In this document: in pieces, positions 39,405 to 47,833 of the stretch
Layout: each line of letters starts with the position of its first letter
How positions within the stretch are numbered: position 1 is the first letter of the stretch
NCBI GenBank assembly: GCA_965199875.1
Contig: OZ241346.1
Coordinates: 3,100,001 to 3,164,000, forward strand
DNA from: VXYL01 sp965199875
GTDB taxonomy: Bacteria; Pseudomonadota; Gammaproteobacteria; Pseudomonadales; Azotimanducaceae
Length of the DNA stretch: 64,000 nt
Reading direction: 5' to 3'
Made by a program: the position numbers and the translations under genes
Notes under the pieces: generated by a model
Told to the model about the DNA's origin: nothing
Databases searched by the model: none
Seen by the model: the letters and a program-made list of their open reading frames with translations, nothing else

Positions 39405-40387
39405 TGTGCCGGCTCAGATAGATTTGGCACTGTGGCGGCCATGACCGGCCGAGTGCGGCGCCGACGGCGGAACGACCGCCGCCGGCGCCGGCCCGCGAAC
39501 GCCGGCTGCGCCGAGCAGGCCGCCTTGAAGGAGATCGGCGTCAGCCGCCGCACCATGTTCCGGTGGAAGGCCGCGCTGGCCGCGAGCGGCCAGCGCGGCC
39601 TTGCGCCGAAGTCCACCCGCCCGCGCCACGTCCGCCGCCGGTCGTACAAGACGAGCGACGTGAAGGCCGTCATGGACCTGCGCCGCAAGCATCCGTTCAT
39701 GGGCAAGGCGCCCATCCAGCGCCTGCTCGAACGCAAGGGCCGGCGCCTGAGCGTCTCCACCGTCGGACGCATCCTCTCGCGCGCCATCGCCAGCGGCTGC
39801 GTGCCCCGCGCCAGCGCCTGCGAGGGCCGCCTCGAGCCCAAGCGCCGCCGCAAGTTCAACGGCTGGGCGCAGCGCTGGAAGTACGGCGCCAGGCCCCGGA
39901 ACCCCGGCCAGCTCGTCCAGATCGACCACATGACCTTCTCCGCGACGGCCGAACCATCAAGGAGTTCCGCGCCGTCTGCCCGCTCAGCCGCTTCATGGTC
40001 GCCCGCGTCTTCTCCCGCGCCACCGCCTTCGGAACGCTGCGGGCCCGAGGCGCTTCCTCGACGACGTCGTCGAAGCCCTTCCCGTGCCCTTGCAGTCCAT
40101 CCAGGTCGACGGCGGCAGCGAGTTCATGCGCCATTCATGGCGCTCCGAGCTTCGAGGACGCCTGCAAGAAGCTCGGCATCGAACTCCACGTCCTGCCGCC
40201 GCGACGCCCCCAGTGGAACGGCTGCGTCGAACGCGCCAACCGAACCGCCCGCATCGAGTTCTGGAACTTCCTCGACTGCGAACTCACCGTCCAGGCCGCA
40301 TTCCGCCCTCGACTACCTCACCCCGAACGAGTACCTTGTCGCTCAGGAGGCTGCCTAGCCCAGTGCCATAAGTACCGAACCAGTACA
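39405..40387 (+). mobile_element. IS481-like element, copy 1 (internally deleted)
   Basis: Boundaries were set by comparison with copy 2 in inverted orientation. The left end is TGTGCCGGCTCAGATAG and the right end is the inverse of TGTACTGGTTCGGTAC; both begin with TGT and share GGCACTG about 20 nt in, like IS481 termini. At 983 nt it is 149 nt shorter than copy 2. A deletion between GCCGGCGCCGG repeats removes the transposase start region. No target-site duplication was recognised. Its right end interrupts a TauD-like gene. Confidence 0.75.
39501..40358 (+). pseudogene. IS481-like transposase remnant (copy 1)
   Basis: The frame encodes a helix-turn-helix (QAALKEIGVSRRTMFRW) and an rve/DDE core (QLVQIDHMTF, IQVDGGSEF, QWNGCVERANR). 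It lacks the N-terminal 40 or so residues present in copy 2, has a one-base loss after QIDHMTFS, and has the same two downstream frameshifts as copy 2 (near 40132 and 40308). It cannot make a complete transposase. Confidence 0.8.
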
Positions 40388-40897
40388 GCACACCCGTTCG
40401 GCCGCGGCTGGCACTCGGACATGTCCTGGCACCCGACGCCGCCGATCATCAGCGGCCTGCACGCCATGCGTCTGCCTGCTTCCGGCGGCGACACGGCCTT
40501 CGCCAATCAGCACCTCGCCTTCGAGACCCTGGACGAAGAGACGCGCGACCGCATTTCGCAGCTCGAGGCGTTCCACACCGGCAAGGTGTTCGGCCCCGAC
40601 GTCGAAGATTCCGTCCATCCGGCGGTGCGCACCCACGAGGAGAGCGGACGCAAGGCGTTGTACGTCAACGCCGACTTCACCAAGCACGTCGTCGACCTGG
40701 CGCCCGACGAGAGCGAGCGTCTGTTGTTCAAGCTGCTCGCCCATGCCACTCGGCCAGAGTTCGTCTACCGCCATCGCTGGCAGCTGCACGACCTGGTGCT
40801 TTGGGACAACCGCTCGGTGATGCACTACGCCGTCGCGGACTACCACGAGCCGCGCTTCATGCACCGCATCGTCGTCAAAGGCGGCAAGCCTCGATAG
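40388..40897 (+). pseudogene. C-terminal fragment of a TauD/TfdA-family dioxygenase, cut by the IS
   Basis: The 169 codons after the IS right end encode the C-terminal two-thirds of a TauD/TfdA Fe(II)/2-oxoglutarate oxygenase: the H-x-D pair in RGWHSDMSW, then GLHAMRLPASGGDTAFAN, and the distal His with 2OG-binding Arg in VMHYAVADYHEPRFMHR. The N-terminal part is not found left of the IS, so the gene was truncated by insertion plus deletion or rearrangement. Its original substrate is unknown. Confidence 0.75.
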
Positions 40898-41070
40898 CAC
40901 TCAAGGCCGCCGTGACGGCACCACGCCAAGTTGCCAGACGTTCGCCGCCAAGCATGAGCCAGTAGCTTCGTCATCCATCCACCCACCCGCAGCGGCGGTT
41001 GTCGACCGCGCCGCGGAGATCGTCCGCAGCGGTACTGCACGCCAGCGTCATCAAGTGCGTTGAGGTGGAA

Positions 41071-42048
41071 TCAGCAGGGGCCGAACGCGGCCATCCTGCG
41101 CTCTGGCGTCTCGCTCGAATCGGTTCGCAGCCAGCCGTGTATTGCGAAGCGCGCATCGCCGAAATCCCCCGAGTCGCCATCGACGGTGGCGATCTTGTGG
41201 ACACCCGATGCGGGAAAGAAGACGATGCTGTTGTGCCGCGGTTCGATCAAGGTGAACGGCCCCGTCCCATCGCCATCGTAGAGCAGAATCTCTCCGCCTG
41301 AGAAGCGCTTCGGCCGACGATGGAAGTAGTAGGCGAAGCTGACCATTCGGGCAGGGTAGAGCTCGTCGTCCGGGTGCTTGAGGAAGAAGCCGCCGGGAAG
41401 ATAGGCCGTCATCGCCAATTCGACCCAGTACCTTCTCGGCTCGCGCATCCGCAACCGGGGCAGGGCGTCCGCAAAGGCGTCCCGCAGCCGTACTTCGAAC
41501 CATGGCCGGACGCTGCCCTCGGTGATTCGACGATCGGCGATCCGCGCCTTGCGCCGTGACGGATCCACTACGCCCGTTTGCCCCGAGTCGGCGCTGCGGT
41601 AACGGTCGGGCGCACTGTCCGCCCTCTCCGTGCCTTGTTTGAGTGCGACCTTGGCGGGCTCGAATCGTCCGCGGCTGGCGACCGCGAGGGCCAGCAGTTC
41701 GCGGCAACGCTGCGGTGGAAGAAAAGCCGCCTCGTGTACGAACGGCACGGGCCGGGCCGCCTCCGGCGCCGCAGGCGGCAGAGCGCTCCCGCCCAAGATC
41801 GCCGCGAGCCAATGTGCTTTCCGGTCGCCCGGCCGCAGCAACGCGACTCGTTCGTAGCAGTCAAGGGCCTCGCGCAGCTTTCCGAGCCCTCGATACGTGT
41901 CGCCCAGCCGGAGCAATGCGTTCGCATTCGTCGGATCGGCCGCCACCACGCCGCGCAATGCCGCCTCGGCGCGCGCCAGCAGACCGTCGGAACGCAACAG
42001 CATGCGCGTCAGATTCCTGTAGCCCGGGACCGCGCTCCCCGTCTCCAT
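41071..42048 (-). CDS. TPR-2OG-Fe(II) oxygenase A, RiPP tailoring candidate
   Basis: A 325-residue protein. Residues 10-85 form two or three TPR helices (ALLRLGDTYRGLGKLREAL). The C-terminal jelly roll has Fe ligands H-x-D in FLKHPDD and His in SGVHKI, and a 2OG-binding Arg in DFGDARFAIHGW. SFAYYFHRRPKRFSGGEILL is characteristic of the prolyl-4-hydroxylase-like 2OG-FeII_Oxy_3 group. ATG 42048 aligns with oxygenase B; the gene follows pqqD-like gene 1. Two paralogues and a remnant lie in the same locus. It probably hydroxylates the peptide product (inference), perhaps creating hydroxyls for the sulfotransferases. The 173 nt beyond its stop (40898-41070) show nothing recognisable. Confidence 0.75.
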   Translation of the reverse strand: METGSAVPGYRNLTRMLLRSDGLLARAEAALRGVVAADPTNANALLRLGDTYRGLGKLREALDCYERVALLRPGDRKAHWLAAILGGSALPPAAPEAARPVPFVHEAAFLPPQRCRELLALAVASRGRFEPAKVALKQGTERADSAPDRYRSADSGQTGVVDPSRRKARIADRRITEGSVRPWFEVRLRDAFADALPRLRMREPRRYWVELAMTAYLPGGFFLKHPDDELYPARMVSFAYYFHRRPKRFSGGEILLYDGDGTGPFTLIEPRHNSIVFFPASGVHKIATVDGDSGDFGDARFAIHGWLRTDSSETPERRMAAFGPC

Positions 42049-42089
42049 CGTCCGTTTTCGGCAACTGTTCGCGCGGGGGAGGCGTACTG

Positions 42090-42383
42090 CTATGGTGCGA
42101 CCTCGGCAAGCCCCGCCGTGCTCAGCTCGTCCAGCAGGACGGCGAGGTCGTTGAGGCAGGTCTGCGCGTCGACTTCGTAGCGCTCGCAGAGCGAGCCGAG
42201 CAGCGTGCTCAACGGCGTCCAAGCGCCACCCTCGTCGATGCACTTCCAAGCCTGCAGCCCGGTTCCACGCAAGCCGCAGAAGTCGCCCCGGTCGATGCGC
42301 ATGAACACCAGCTCGCCGTCGATTTCAGTGCAGACGAAGTTGGCAGCGGCGCGGCGCACGCGACTTGTGGAACTCAGATCCAT
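42090..42383 (-). CDS. PqqD-like RiPP leader-binding protein 1 (lasso B1 type)
   Basis: A 97-residue protein of the PqqD fold: MDLSSTSRVRRAAANFVCTE, a central GDFCGLRGTGLQAWKCID, and a C-terminal helix CLNDLAVLLDELSTAGL. In lasso-peptide systems the separate B1 protein of this size (RiPP recognition element) grips the Y/W-x-x-P motif of the precursor leader and hands it to the B2 protease. ATG 42383 is chosen by alignment with the second copy at 55901-56194. It starts 28 nt after sulfotransferase 2; TATGCT at 42394-42399 (minus strand) may be a -10. Confidence 0.8.
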   Translation of the reverse strand: MDLSSTSRVRRAAANFVCTEIDGELVFMRIDRGDFCGLRGTGLQAWKCIDEGGAWTPLSTLLGSLCERYEVDAQTCLNDLAVLLDELSTAGLAEVAP

Positions 42384-42411
42384 GTCGCGGAGCATAGCAC
42401 CGCTGCGCCGT

Positions 42412-43404
42412 TCAACCAGTCGCCGTCGCACTTGGTGCGTCCGCCGCACTTAATGCGTCGATTTCGCCGAGGGTGCTCTTTGGATCGTAGCCGAACGCCT
42501 CCATCGTCGCCCAATGCCGGCGCACCAACAGGCGCGCCTGGGCCGCGGACAGGTGCTCGCGCCAGCCGCCCGCCCGGCCTTCGCGGAAGAACCGGCCGGC
42601 GCTCTTCCACGGCTTCTCGACGAATCCCTTGCGCTCTTCGATCTCGCGCAGTCTGGCGAAACTCGAGTGCGCCACCGCGCGGCGCAGCCGGGCTTCCGAC
42701 ACGTCCTCGAGCCGCAGGAAGCGCGCCGCCCGCCGAAGTTCCGCCACCGTGTCCGCGAGCATGTCCTCGTAGCGCAGGACAAGCGCTGGAAACGGCGCAG
42801 CGCACCAGCTTCGGACGTTGCCGGACCAGTCCAGCAGGCGCTCGCGGCACACACTGAGGTGCGGCCCGCCGAGAGTCGAGCGCACGTCGTTGAGGAACGC
42901 AACGCTCTTTGCGCTGCTCCGTCCCGTGTGGAACGCCCACGACACGGCCACGTCGAGGGGATTGCGCACGATGTAGACCGCGCCGGCCGTCACGTCGTTC
43001 GGAAACAGCGCCTGGCCGGAGCCATTGGCGACGTTGGCGCTGTGCACCTTCCGGTACAGGCGAGGACGGAGGAGCGCGTTCGACCTGGCGAGGTCCAATC
43101 GAAAGAACGCGGGGATCAGGAGCTCCGTCTCGTCGCCGGTGCAGTCGCCGGCCGCCACGCCGGCCAGATCGTCGAAACGCCGGCCGCCGACGGCGAACCC
43201 GAATGGCCGCGCGTTCAGGGGAACGCCTTCGCGCGAGTCGACGAGAAGGTTGGCGAGCAGCATTCGGAACCAGGTGTTGCCGGACTTGGGGTAGCTTGCC
43301 AGCCAGACGAAGCCCCGCCGTTCGGAAATGGCGCGTTTCGCTGCATCGTCCTGCTGCGCCTCTCCACAGCTAAGGGGTGCGCCGTTCGGCCCGTTGTTCA
43401 GCAT
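42412..43404 (-). CDS. PAPS-dependent sulfotransferase 2
   Basis: A 330-residue sulfotransferase. The 5'-phosphosulfate-binding loop is WLASYPKSGNTWFRML and the 3'-phosphate-binding strand/helix is YIVRNPLDVAVSWAFH. Its C-terminus has the RxGRxGGW-like PAPS segment FFREGRAGGWREHLS. It moves sulfate from PAPS to a hydroxyl or amine. Its 3' 253 nt are duplicated at 55573-55820. It lies in the minus-strand operon between oxygenase B and pqqD-like gene 1, so a peptide substrate carrying added hydroxyls is a reasonable inference. Confidence 0.85.
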   Translation of the reverse strand: MLNNGPNGAPLSCGEAQQDDAAKRAISERRGFVWLASYPKSGNTWFRMLLANLLVDSREGVPLNARPFGFAVGGRRFDDLAGVAAGDCTGDETELLIPAFFRLDLARSNALLRPRLYRKVHSANVANGSGQALFPNDVTAGAVYIVRNPLDVAVSWAFHTGRSSAKSVAFLNDVRSTLGGPHLSVCRERLLDWSGNVRSWCAAPFPALVLRYEDMLADTVAELRRAARFLRLEDVSEARLRRAVAHSSFARLREIEERKGFVEKPWKSAGRFFREGRAGGWREHLSAAQARLLVRRHWATMEAFGYDPKSTLGEIDALSAADAPSATATG

Positions 43405-43536
43405 TGCTGGCGGCGGTTGCGCCTGCTGCCAAACGCTTCATTTGGCGGCGCCAAGATCCATGTCGCGCAGCAAAGCACGGCCATGTCGCAGCAAAAGCGC
43501 CCCACGCGGCCAGCCACAGACTCGGCGCGCGTTGCC

Positions 43537-44433
43537 CTACGTCGACGCAGCTCGAGCACCACGATGCAGCCAACCGTGCAATGCGAAGCGCGCATCGCCG
43601 AAATCCGCCACGTCCCGCTCGAAGGCGGCGACCTGGTGGAGGCACGCAGCCGGGAAGAAGACGATGCTGTTGTGCCGCGGTTCGACGCGCGTGAAGGCCT
43701 GCGTCCCGTCGCCGTCGTAGAGCAGGAGTTCCCCGCCGGCGAAGCGCCGCGGCTGGCGATGGAAGTAGTAGACGAAGTTGAGCAGCCGAGTGTCGGCCGG
43801 AGGGTTGGTGTCGCGGTGCTTGGAAAAGTAGCGGCCGCCGAAATAGGCGGACATCGCCATCTCCACCCAGCTCTGTTTGGGTTCGGGCATTCGCAGTCTC
43901 GGCAACGCCTCGGCAATGGCGTCGCGCAGCCGCGCCTCGAACCAGGGCCGCACCTTTCGTTCCGTGACCTGGGCGTCGACGAGGAACTTGCCGTGGGACG
44001 AGCCCGCCTCGGCGAGCGTTCGCTGCGTCCTTGCCGCGAAAAGCGCCGGCCCGAATCGTTCTCGGTTGGCGAGCGCGAGGGCGAGCAGTTCACGGCAGCG
44101 CGGCGGCGCAAGAAAGTCCGTCTCGCGGACGAAAGGCGTTGGTTCGGAGTCCGGAGGCGAGTCCGGCAGCGCCTTCCCGCTCAAGATGGCAACGAGCCAC
44201 GACGCTGTCGAGTCGCCCGGGCGGAGAGCTGCGACTCGTCGATAGCATTCGAGCGCTTCGCGGAGCTTGCCTGTTCCTCGGTACACGTCGCCGAGCCGGA
44301 GCAGCGCCGCCGCGTTCTCCGGCTCGGCCGCCACGACGCGTTGCAATGCAGCCGCGGCGCGCTCGAGCAGACCGTCCGAGCGCAACAGCATGCGCGTCAG
44401 ATTCCGATAGCCCCAAGCTGCTTTGCCGTTCAC
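43537..44433 (-). CDS. TPR-2OG-Fe(II) oxygenase B, RiPP tailoring candidate
   Basis: A 298-residue paralogue of oxygenase A. The TPR region has ALLRLGDVYRGTGKLREALECY; the iron ligands are suggested by FSKHRDTN (H-x-D) and LHQV (distal His), and the 2OG Arg by DFGDARFALHGW. GTG 44433, 10 nt after the sulfotransferase 1 stop, aligns with oxygenase A; a longer start at 44484 would overlap that gene. Divergence from oxygenase A between the TPR and jelly-roll parts suggests different target residues. The gap 43405-43536 to sulfotransferase 2 shows no further gene. Confidence 0.75.
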   Translation of the reverse strand: MNGKAAWGYRNLTRMLLRSDGLLERAAAALQRVVAAEPENAAALLRLGDVYRGTGKLREALECYRRVAALRPGDSTASWLVAILSGKALPDSPPDSEPTPFVRETDFLAPPRCRELLALALANRERFGPALFAARTQRTLAEAGSSHGKFLVDAQVTERKVRPWFEARLRDAIAEALPRLRMPEPKQSWVEMAMSAYFGGRYFSKHRDTNPPADTRLLNFVYYFHRQPRRFAGGELLLYDGDGTQAFTRVEPRHNSIVFFPAACLHQVAAFERDVADFGDARFALHGWLHRGARAAST

Positions 44434-44443
44434 TTCCGGGCGC

Positions 44444-45322
44444 TCAGCAGTAGCCGAACATGGCCATCGCGCGACCGTGCGCACGGACGATTTCGTGGAC
44501 TTGGCTCCGGCTCAGAAGGCGACGCCCGTCTCCTGCCTTCCCGGAGCGAAAGAACGCCTGCCCGTCCCGCGGCGCCTCGTTGAAGCCCTCCTCTCGCTCG
44601 CGCTGGCGCAGCGAGGCGAAGTCCGAAGCAGCGGCCGCCCGTCGCAGGCGGGCTTGGTCGGCAGCGCCGTCCAGACGCAGAAAGCGCGCCACCCTGCCGA
44701 GCTCCCCAGCCGTGTCCGCCAACAGATCCTCGTAGCACACCGTCAGCAGGGGGAAGGGCGCGTCGCGCCAGCTCCGCACGTGGCCCGACCAGTCGAGCAG
44801 CCGCTGCCCCAGCCTCGGCCAGTCCGGGCCGAGCAGCCGGGCGCTTGCGTTGCACACGAAGTCGACGCCTTCGGAGAATCTGTCGTAGCCAGCGTAGAAC
44901 GTCCAGGAGACAGCGACGTCGAGGGGATTGCGAACGAGGTAGACGGCGGCAACGGTGATGTCGTCCGGAAACAGCGGCTCGCCGCCCGGAGTGGGCAGAT
45001 AGGCGTCGTGGGCAACATAGAAGAAGGGCGTCGGGCTGGCCGCGTGCCGCTCGGCCCGCGCTCGATGCACGGCCGGGCGCAGCCGCGCCACTTCGTCGTC
45101 CGTGCAGTCCGCGGACGCCAGGCCCGAGAACTCGTCGAAGGCCCGTCGGGAGCCCGTGGTGCCGCCCGGCAGCTCGGCGCGCAGCTCGTTGATGGGAACC
45201 GGCGCATCCGCGCCGACGAGGAAGTTGGCGAGCAGCGCCCGCAGCCAAGTGCTGCCGGATTTCGGATAGGCGGCAAGCCAGACGACGCACCGCCTGCCGC
45301 AGAGCCGGCGCGCTTGGGGCAC
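44444..45322 (-). CDS. PAPS-dependent sulfotransferase 1
   Basis: A 292-residue sulfotransferase: PAPS loop WLAAYPKSGSTWLRALLA, 3'-phosphate motif YLVRNPLDVAVSWTFYAG, and C-terminal FFRSGKAGDGRRLLS. GTG 45322 begins 2 nt after the HPr-kinase-like stop, so the two are tightly coupled. It is clearly related to sulfotransferase 2 but diverged, which points to separate sulfation sites rather than recent redundancy. Confidence 0.85.
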   Translation of the reverse strand: MPQARRLCGRRCVVWLAAYPKSGSTWLRALLANFLVGADAPVPINELRAELPGGTTGSRRAFDEFSGLASADCTDDEVARLRPAVHRARAERHAASPTPFFYVAHDAYLPTPGGEPLFPDDITVAAVYLVRNPLDVAVSWTFYAGYDRFSEGVDFVCNASARLLGPDWPRLGQRLLDWSGHVRSWRDAPFPLLTVCYEDLLADTAGELGRVARFLRLDGAADQARLRRAAAASDFASLRQREREEGFNEAPRDGQAFFRSGKAGDGRRLLSRSQVHEIVRAHGRAMAMFGYC

Positions 45323-45324
45323 GT

Positions 45325-46284
45325 TCAGCCGTCCTCGGCAAGCGCGCGGAAGAGTGCCGCGACGCCCTCGTCGAATCGGCCCGGCGTCACGGCGCGGTGA
45401 AAGGCGAACACATCGACCTCTCGAACCAAGCGCGTCAACCATTCGAAAAGCCGGGCGCGACCGATAATCGCGACCGCATACGGTCGGCGATGGATTGCGC
45501 TGTAGACGGCGCGAATCACCTCGTTGCCGCGCAGCGGCGAATCGCGCAGCGGATTGCCGGGCTGATACGACTCGGCCAGCACGCGCAGTGTCCGCAAGCG
45601 GCCTTCCACCCGCGAAGAGAGTCTCGGCGCTACGGCGTAGCGCTTGTCGAAGTCGGCGACCTCGCGCACCGGCCCGCTTTCGGGGAGCCCGACGAGCGCC
45701 AGCGCCTTCGGCCACAGCTTGAGATCCTCGTAGCCGTAGCAGAACGCCCCGGAGTCGAGGCGATTCGGGTCGAGGAGCAGCACGTCGTCGGCGAAGAACG
45801 GATGACCGCGCACCGAGAGCGCCGCCGCCAAGGTCGACTTGCCGCTCGCCGATGCGCCGACGAACGCATGCACGTTCGCGCCTTCGGCGACTGCGCTGGC
45901 ATGTAGCGGCAGCAAACCCCGCTGCATGGCCAGCACCGGCCAAGCGGTGCCGAGCAGAAACAGCCGCAAGTCCGCGGCACCGACTCCCTCTTCGATCGCG
46001 TAGCGGATGGCCTCGCCGCCTTCGACAAGAAAGCGGATGCCGCAGGGCAGCGCGATCAGCACGCGGTCTCCGGCGCACTGCCACACCAATCCCCCGTCGT
46101 CGGCGTCCGGCAGCGCGTCCGGCACCTGGCCACGCGAGATGGCCACGTCTGCGCCTTGGGCCGAGAGCCATGGTGCCGCCGCTGCGCCAAGATCGCAGTC
46201 GGCCATCACCGTAAAGGGCGTCGTCGCCGCAGCGACGGTTGCGCCGGCTGCTGAACGCTTCATTCCTGCGCTCGCCGTCCCCAT
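45325..46284 (-). CDS. HPr-kinase-like protein 1 (RiPP/lasso tailoring kinase type)
   Basis: A 319-residue protein with the HPrK/P C-terminal fold: Walker A in AFVGASASGKSTLAAAL preceded by GLLPLHASAV, then FFADDVLLLDP (Mg/acid residues). It has no N-terminal HPr(Ser) kinase domain or PTS context. In paeninodin-type lasso clusters, HPrK homologues phosphorylate the C-terminal Ser of the precursor peptide. The candidate precursor directly upstream ends in Ser. ATG 46284 is assumed; a TTG at 46296 is also possible. Confidence 0.78.
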   Translation of the reverse strand: MGTASAGMKRSAAGATVAAATTPFTVMADCDLGAAAAPWLSAQGADVAISRGQVPDALPDADDGGLVWQCAGDRVLIALPCGIRFLVEGGEAIRYAIEEGVGAADLRLFLLGTAWPVLAMQRGLLPLHASAVAEGANVHAFVGASASGKSTLAAALSVRGHPFFADDVLLLDPNRLDSGAFCYGYEDLKLWPKALALVGLPESGPVREVADFDKRYAVAPRLSSRVEGRLRTLRVLAESYQPGNPLRDSPLRGNEVIRAVYSAIHRRPYAVAIIGRARLFEWLTRLVREVDVFAFHRAVTPGRFDEGVAALFRALAEDG

Positions 46285-46350
46285 CCCTTCCGGCAACTGT
46301 TCGCGGAGCGCGTCCCCGTGCCAAGTGGCAACGAGTCAAGGCACCTGACG

Positions 46351-46518
46351 TTAACTCGTCGCCGTTGAGACCGGGATGGGGTCGACTTCTGTGATGCCCG
46401 TCTTTTGGGTATCTATGTTGTCGATCACATCAGAGCCCCTTTCGAGTTTCGGCGGAGTCCAAGGCCGCCGCTGGCCCTCACGCTCCTGCTGGGCTTCGGT
46501 GTGGAAGGCTTTCTTCAT
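46351..46518 (-). CDS. Candidate RiPP (lasso-type) precursor peptide
   Basis: A 55-residue ORF, the first in the minus-strand operon, ending 66 nt before the HPr-kinase-like gene. The basic N-terminus MKKAF is followed by a Gln/Glu-rich stretch and then RPWTPPKLERG (residues 18-28). This is the W/Y-x-x-P-x-L-x-x-G signature bound by PqqD-like B1 proteins. Thr37 could be the -2 Thr; then the core would start at Lys39 and Asp46 would be residue 8, a permitted ring-closing acid. The last residues are PVSTATS, ending in Ser, the position HPrK-type kinases modify in paeninodin. No good Shine-Dalgarno precedes ATG 46518, and the IS end lies 67 nt upstream. Function is inferred from motif and context. 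Confidence 0.6.
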   Translation of the reverse strand: MKKAFHTEAQQEREGQRRPWTPPKLERGSDVIDNIDTQKTGITEVDPIPVSTATS

Positions 46519-46585
46519 CAACTGTACCAAGAGGTGGCTTCACGCAAGAGACCATGCCATAGCCGCGAGGCCCGCGTCAACAGCT

Positions 46586-47717
46586 TGTACTGGTTCGGTA
46601 CTTATGGCACTGGGCTAGGCAGCCTCCTGGGCGACAAGGTACTCGTTCGGGGTGAGGTAGTCGAGGGCGGAATGCGGCCTGGACGGTGAGTTCGCAGTCG
46701 AGGAAGTTCCAGAACTCGATGCGGGCGGTTCGGTTGGCGCGTTCGACGCAGCCGTTCCACTGGGGGCGTCGCGGCGGCAGGACGTGGAGTTCGACGCCGA
46801 GCTTCTCGCAGGCGTCCTCGAAGCTCGGAGCGCCATGAATGGCGCATGAACTCGCTGCCGCCGTCGACCTGGATGGACTGCAAGGGCACGGGAAGGGCTT
46901 CGACGACGTCGTCGAGGAAGCGCCTGGCGTTGAAGGCGGTGGCGCGGGAGAAGACGCGGGCGACCATGAAGCGGCTGAGCGGGCAGACGGCGCGGAACTC
47001 CTTGATGGTTCGGCCGTCGCGGGAGAAGGTCATGTGGTCGATCTGGACGAGCTGGCCGGGGTTCCGGGGCCTGGCGCCGTACTTCCAGCGCTGCGCCCAG
47101 CCGTTGAACTTGCGGCGGCGCTTGGGCTTGAGGCGGCCCTCGCAGGCGCTGGCGCGGGGCACGCAGCCGCTGGCGATGGCGTGCGAGAGGATGCGTCCGA
47201 CGGTGGAGACGCTCAGGCGCCGGCCCTTGCGTTCGAGCAGGCGCTGGATGGGCGCCTTGCCCATGAACGGATGCTTGCGGCGCAGGTCCATGATGGCCTT
47301 CACGTCGCTCGTCTTGTACGACCGGCGGCGGACGTGGCGCGGGCGGGTGGACTTCGGCGCAAGGCCGCGCTGGCCGCTCGCGGCCAGCGCGGCCTTCCAC
47401 CGGAACATGGTGCGGCGGCTGACGCCGATCTCCTTCAAGGCGGCCTGCTCGGCGCAGCCGGCGGCGCGCAGCTCCTCGAAGCGCCGGATGGCCAGCAGGC
47501 GTTCGCGGGCCGGCGCCGGCAGCTCGGCGCCGTCCACCTTGAAGCTGCGGTACGATCGCGTCCGCATGGACTCGATGTTCATGGTTCGGGTTCTCCTTCA
47601 GTGGGTTTGGTTCACCGAAGGCTACCCGAACCGGCGCCGGCGGCGGTCGTTCCGCCGTCGGCGCCGCACTCGGCCGGTCATGGCCGCCACAGTGCCAAAT
47701 CTATCTGAGCCGGCACA
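46586..47717 (-). mobile_element. IS481-like element, copy 2
   Basis: A 1132-nt element inverted relative to copy 1. The end near the operon reads TGTACTGGTTCGGTAC from 46586; the far end is the inverse of TGTGCCGGCTCAGATAG, finishing at 47717. Except for the segment deleted in copy 1, the two copies match almost throughout. Together they bracket 40388-46585 like a composite transposon. No target duplication was recognised. Confidence 0.8.
46615..47582 (-). pseudogene. IS481-like transposase (copy 2), frameshifted
   Basis: ATG 47582 with AAGGAG upstream starts a frame with helix-turn-helix (QAALKEIGVSRRTMFRW), D in QLVQIDHMTFSRDG and D in IQVDGGSEFM. Directly after that Met the frame is lost; the third catalytic Glu (QWNGCVERANR) is in another frame, and the last part (DYLTPNEYLVAQEAA, stop at 46615) in a third. 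The same lesions are in copy 1. It is either inactive or dependent on recoding, which this family is not known to use. Confidence 0.8.
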
Positions 47718-47732
47718 AACTCGCTTCGTCTT

Positions 47733-47753
47733 GGGTGTGCGACATTTGGTGGC
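47733..47753 (+). repeat. 21-bp inverted repeat, left arm, beside the Rpn gene
   Basis: GGGTGTGCGACATTTGGTGGC at 47733-47753 is a perfect inverse of 48942-48962. The pair brackets the Rpn-type gene (47834-48808), giving a unit of about 1.23 kb that starts 16 nt from the IS end. Confidence 0.85.
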
Positions 47754-47833
47754 ACCGGCATGGGCGATCTCGCACATGAATTTCAGCCTTTGTCCGTTTC
47801 GCGCCGACCCGTCGCTGGCGCACAGTGCCGCCC

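Noticed and set aside
40982..41062. 26-codon minus-strand ORF (MTLACSTAADDL...) near oxygenase A, considered as a precursor
   Set aside because: It lies downstream of the operon, lacks a leader motif and has no ribosome-binding site.
44444..46339. 631-codon frame suggesting a kinase-sulfotransferase fusion
   Set aside because: Its first half is the shadow of the HPr-kinase-like gene in another frame; the sulfotransferase begins at GTG 45322.
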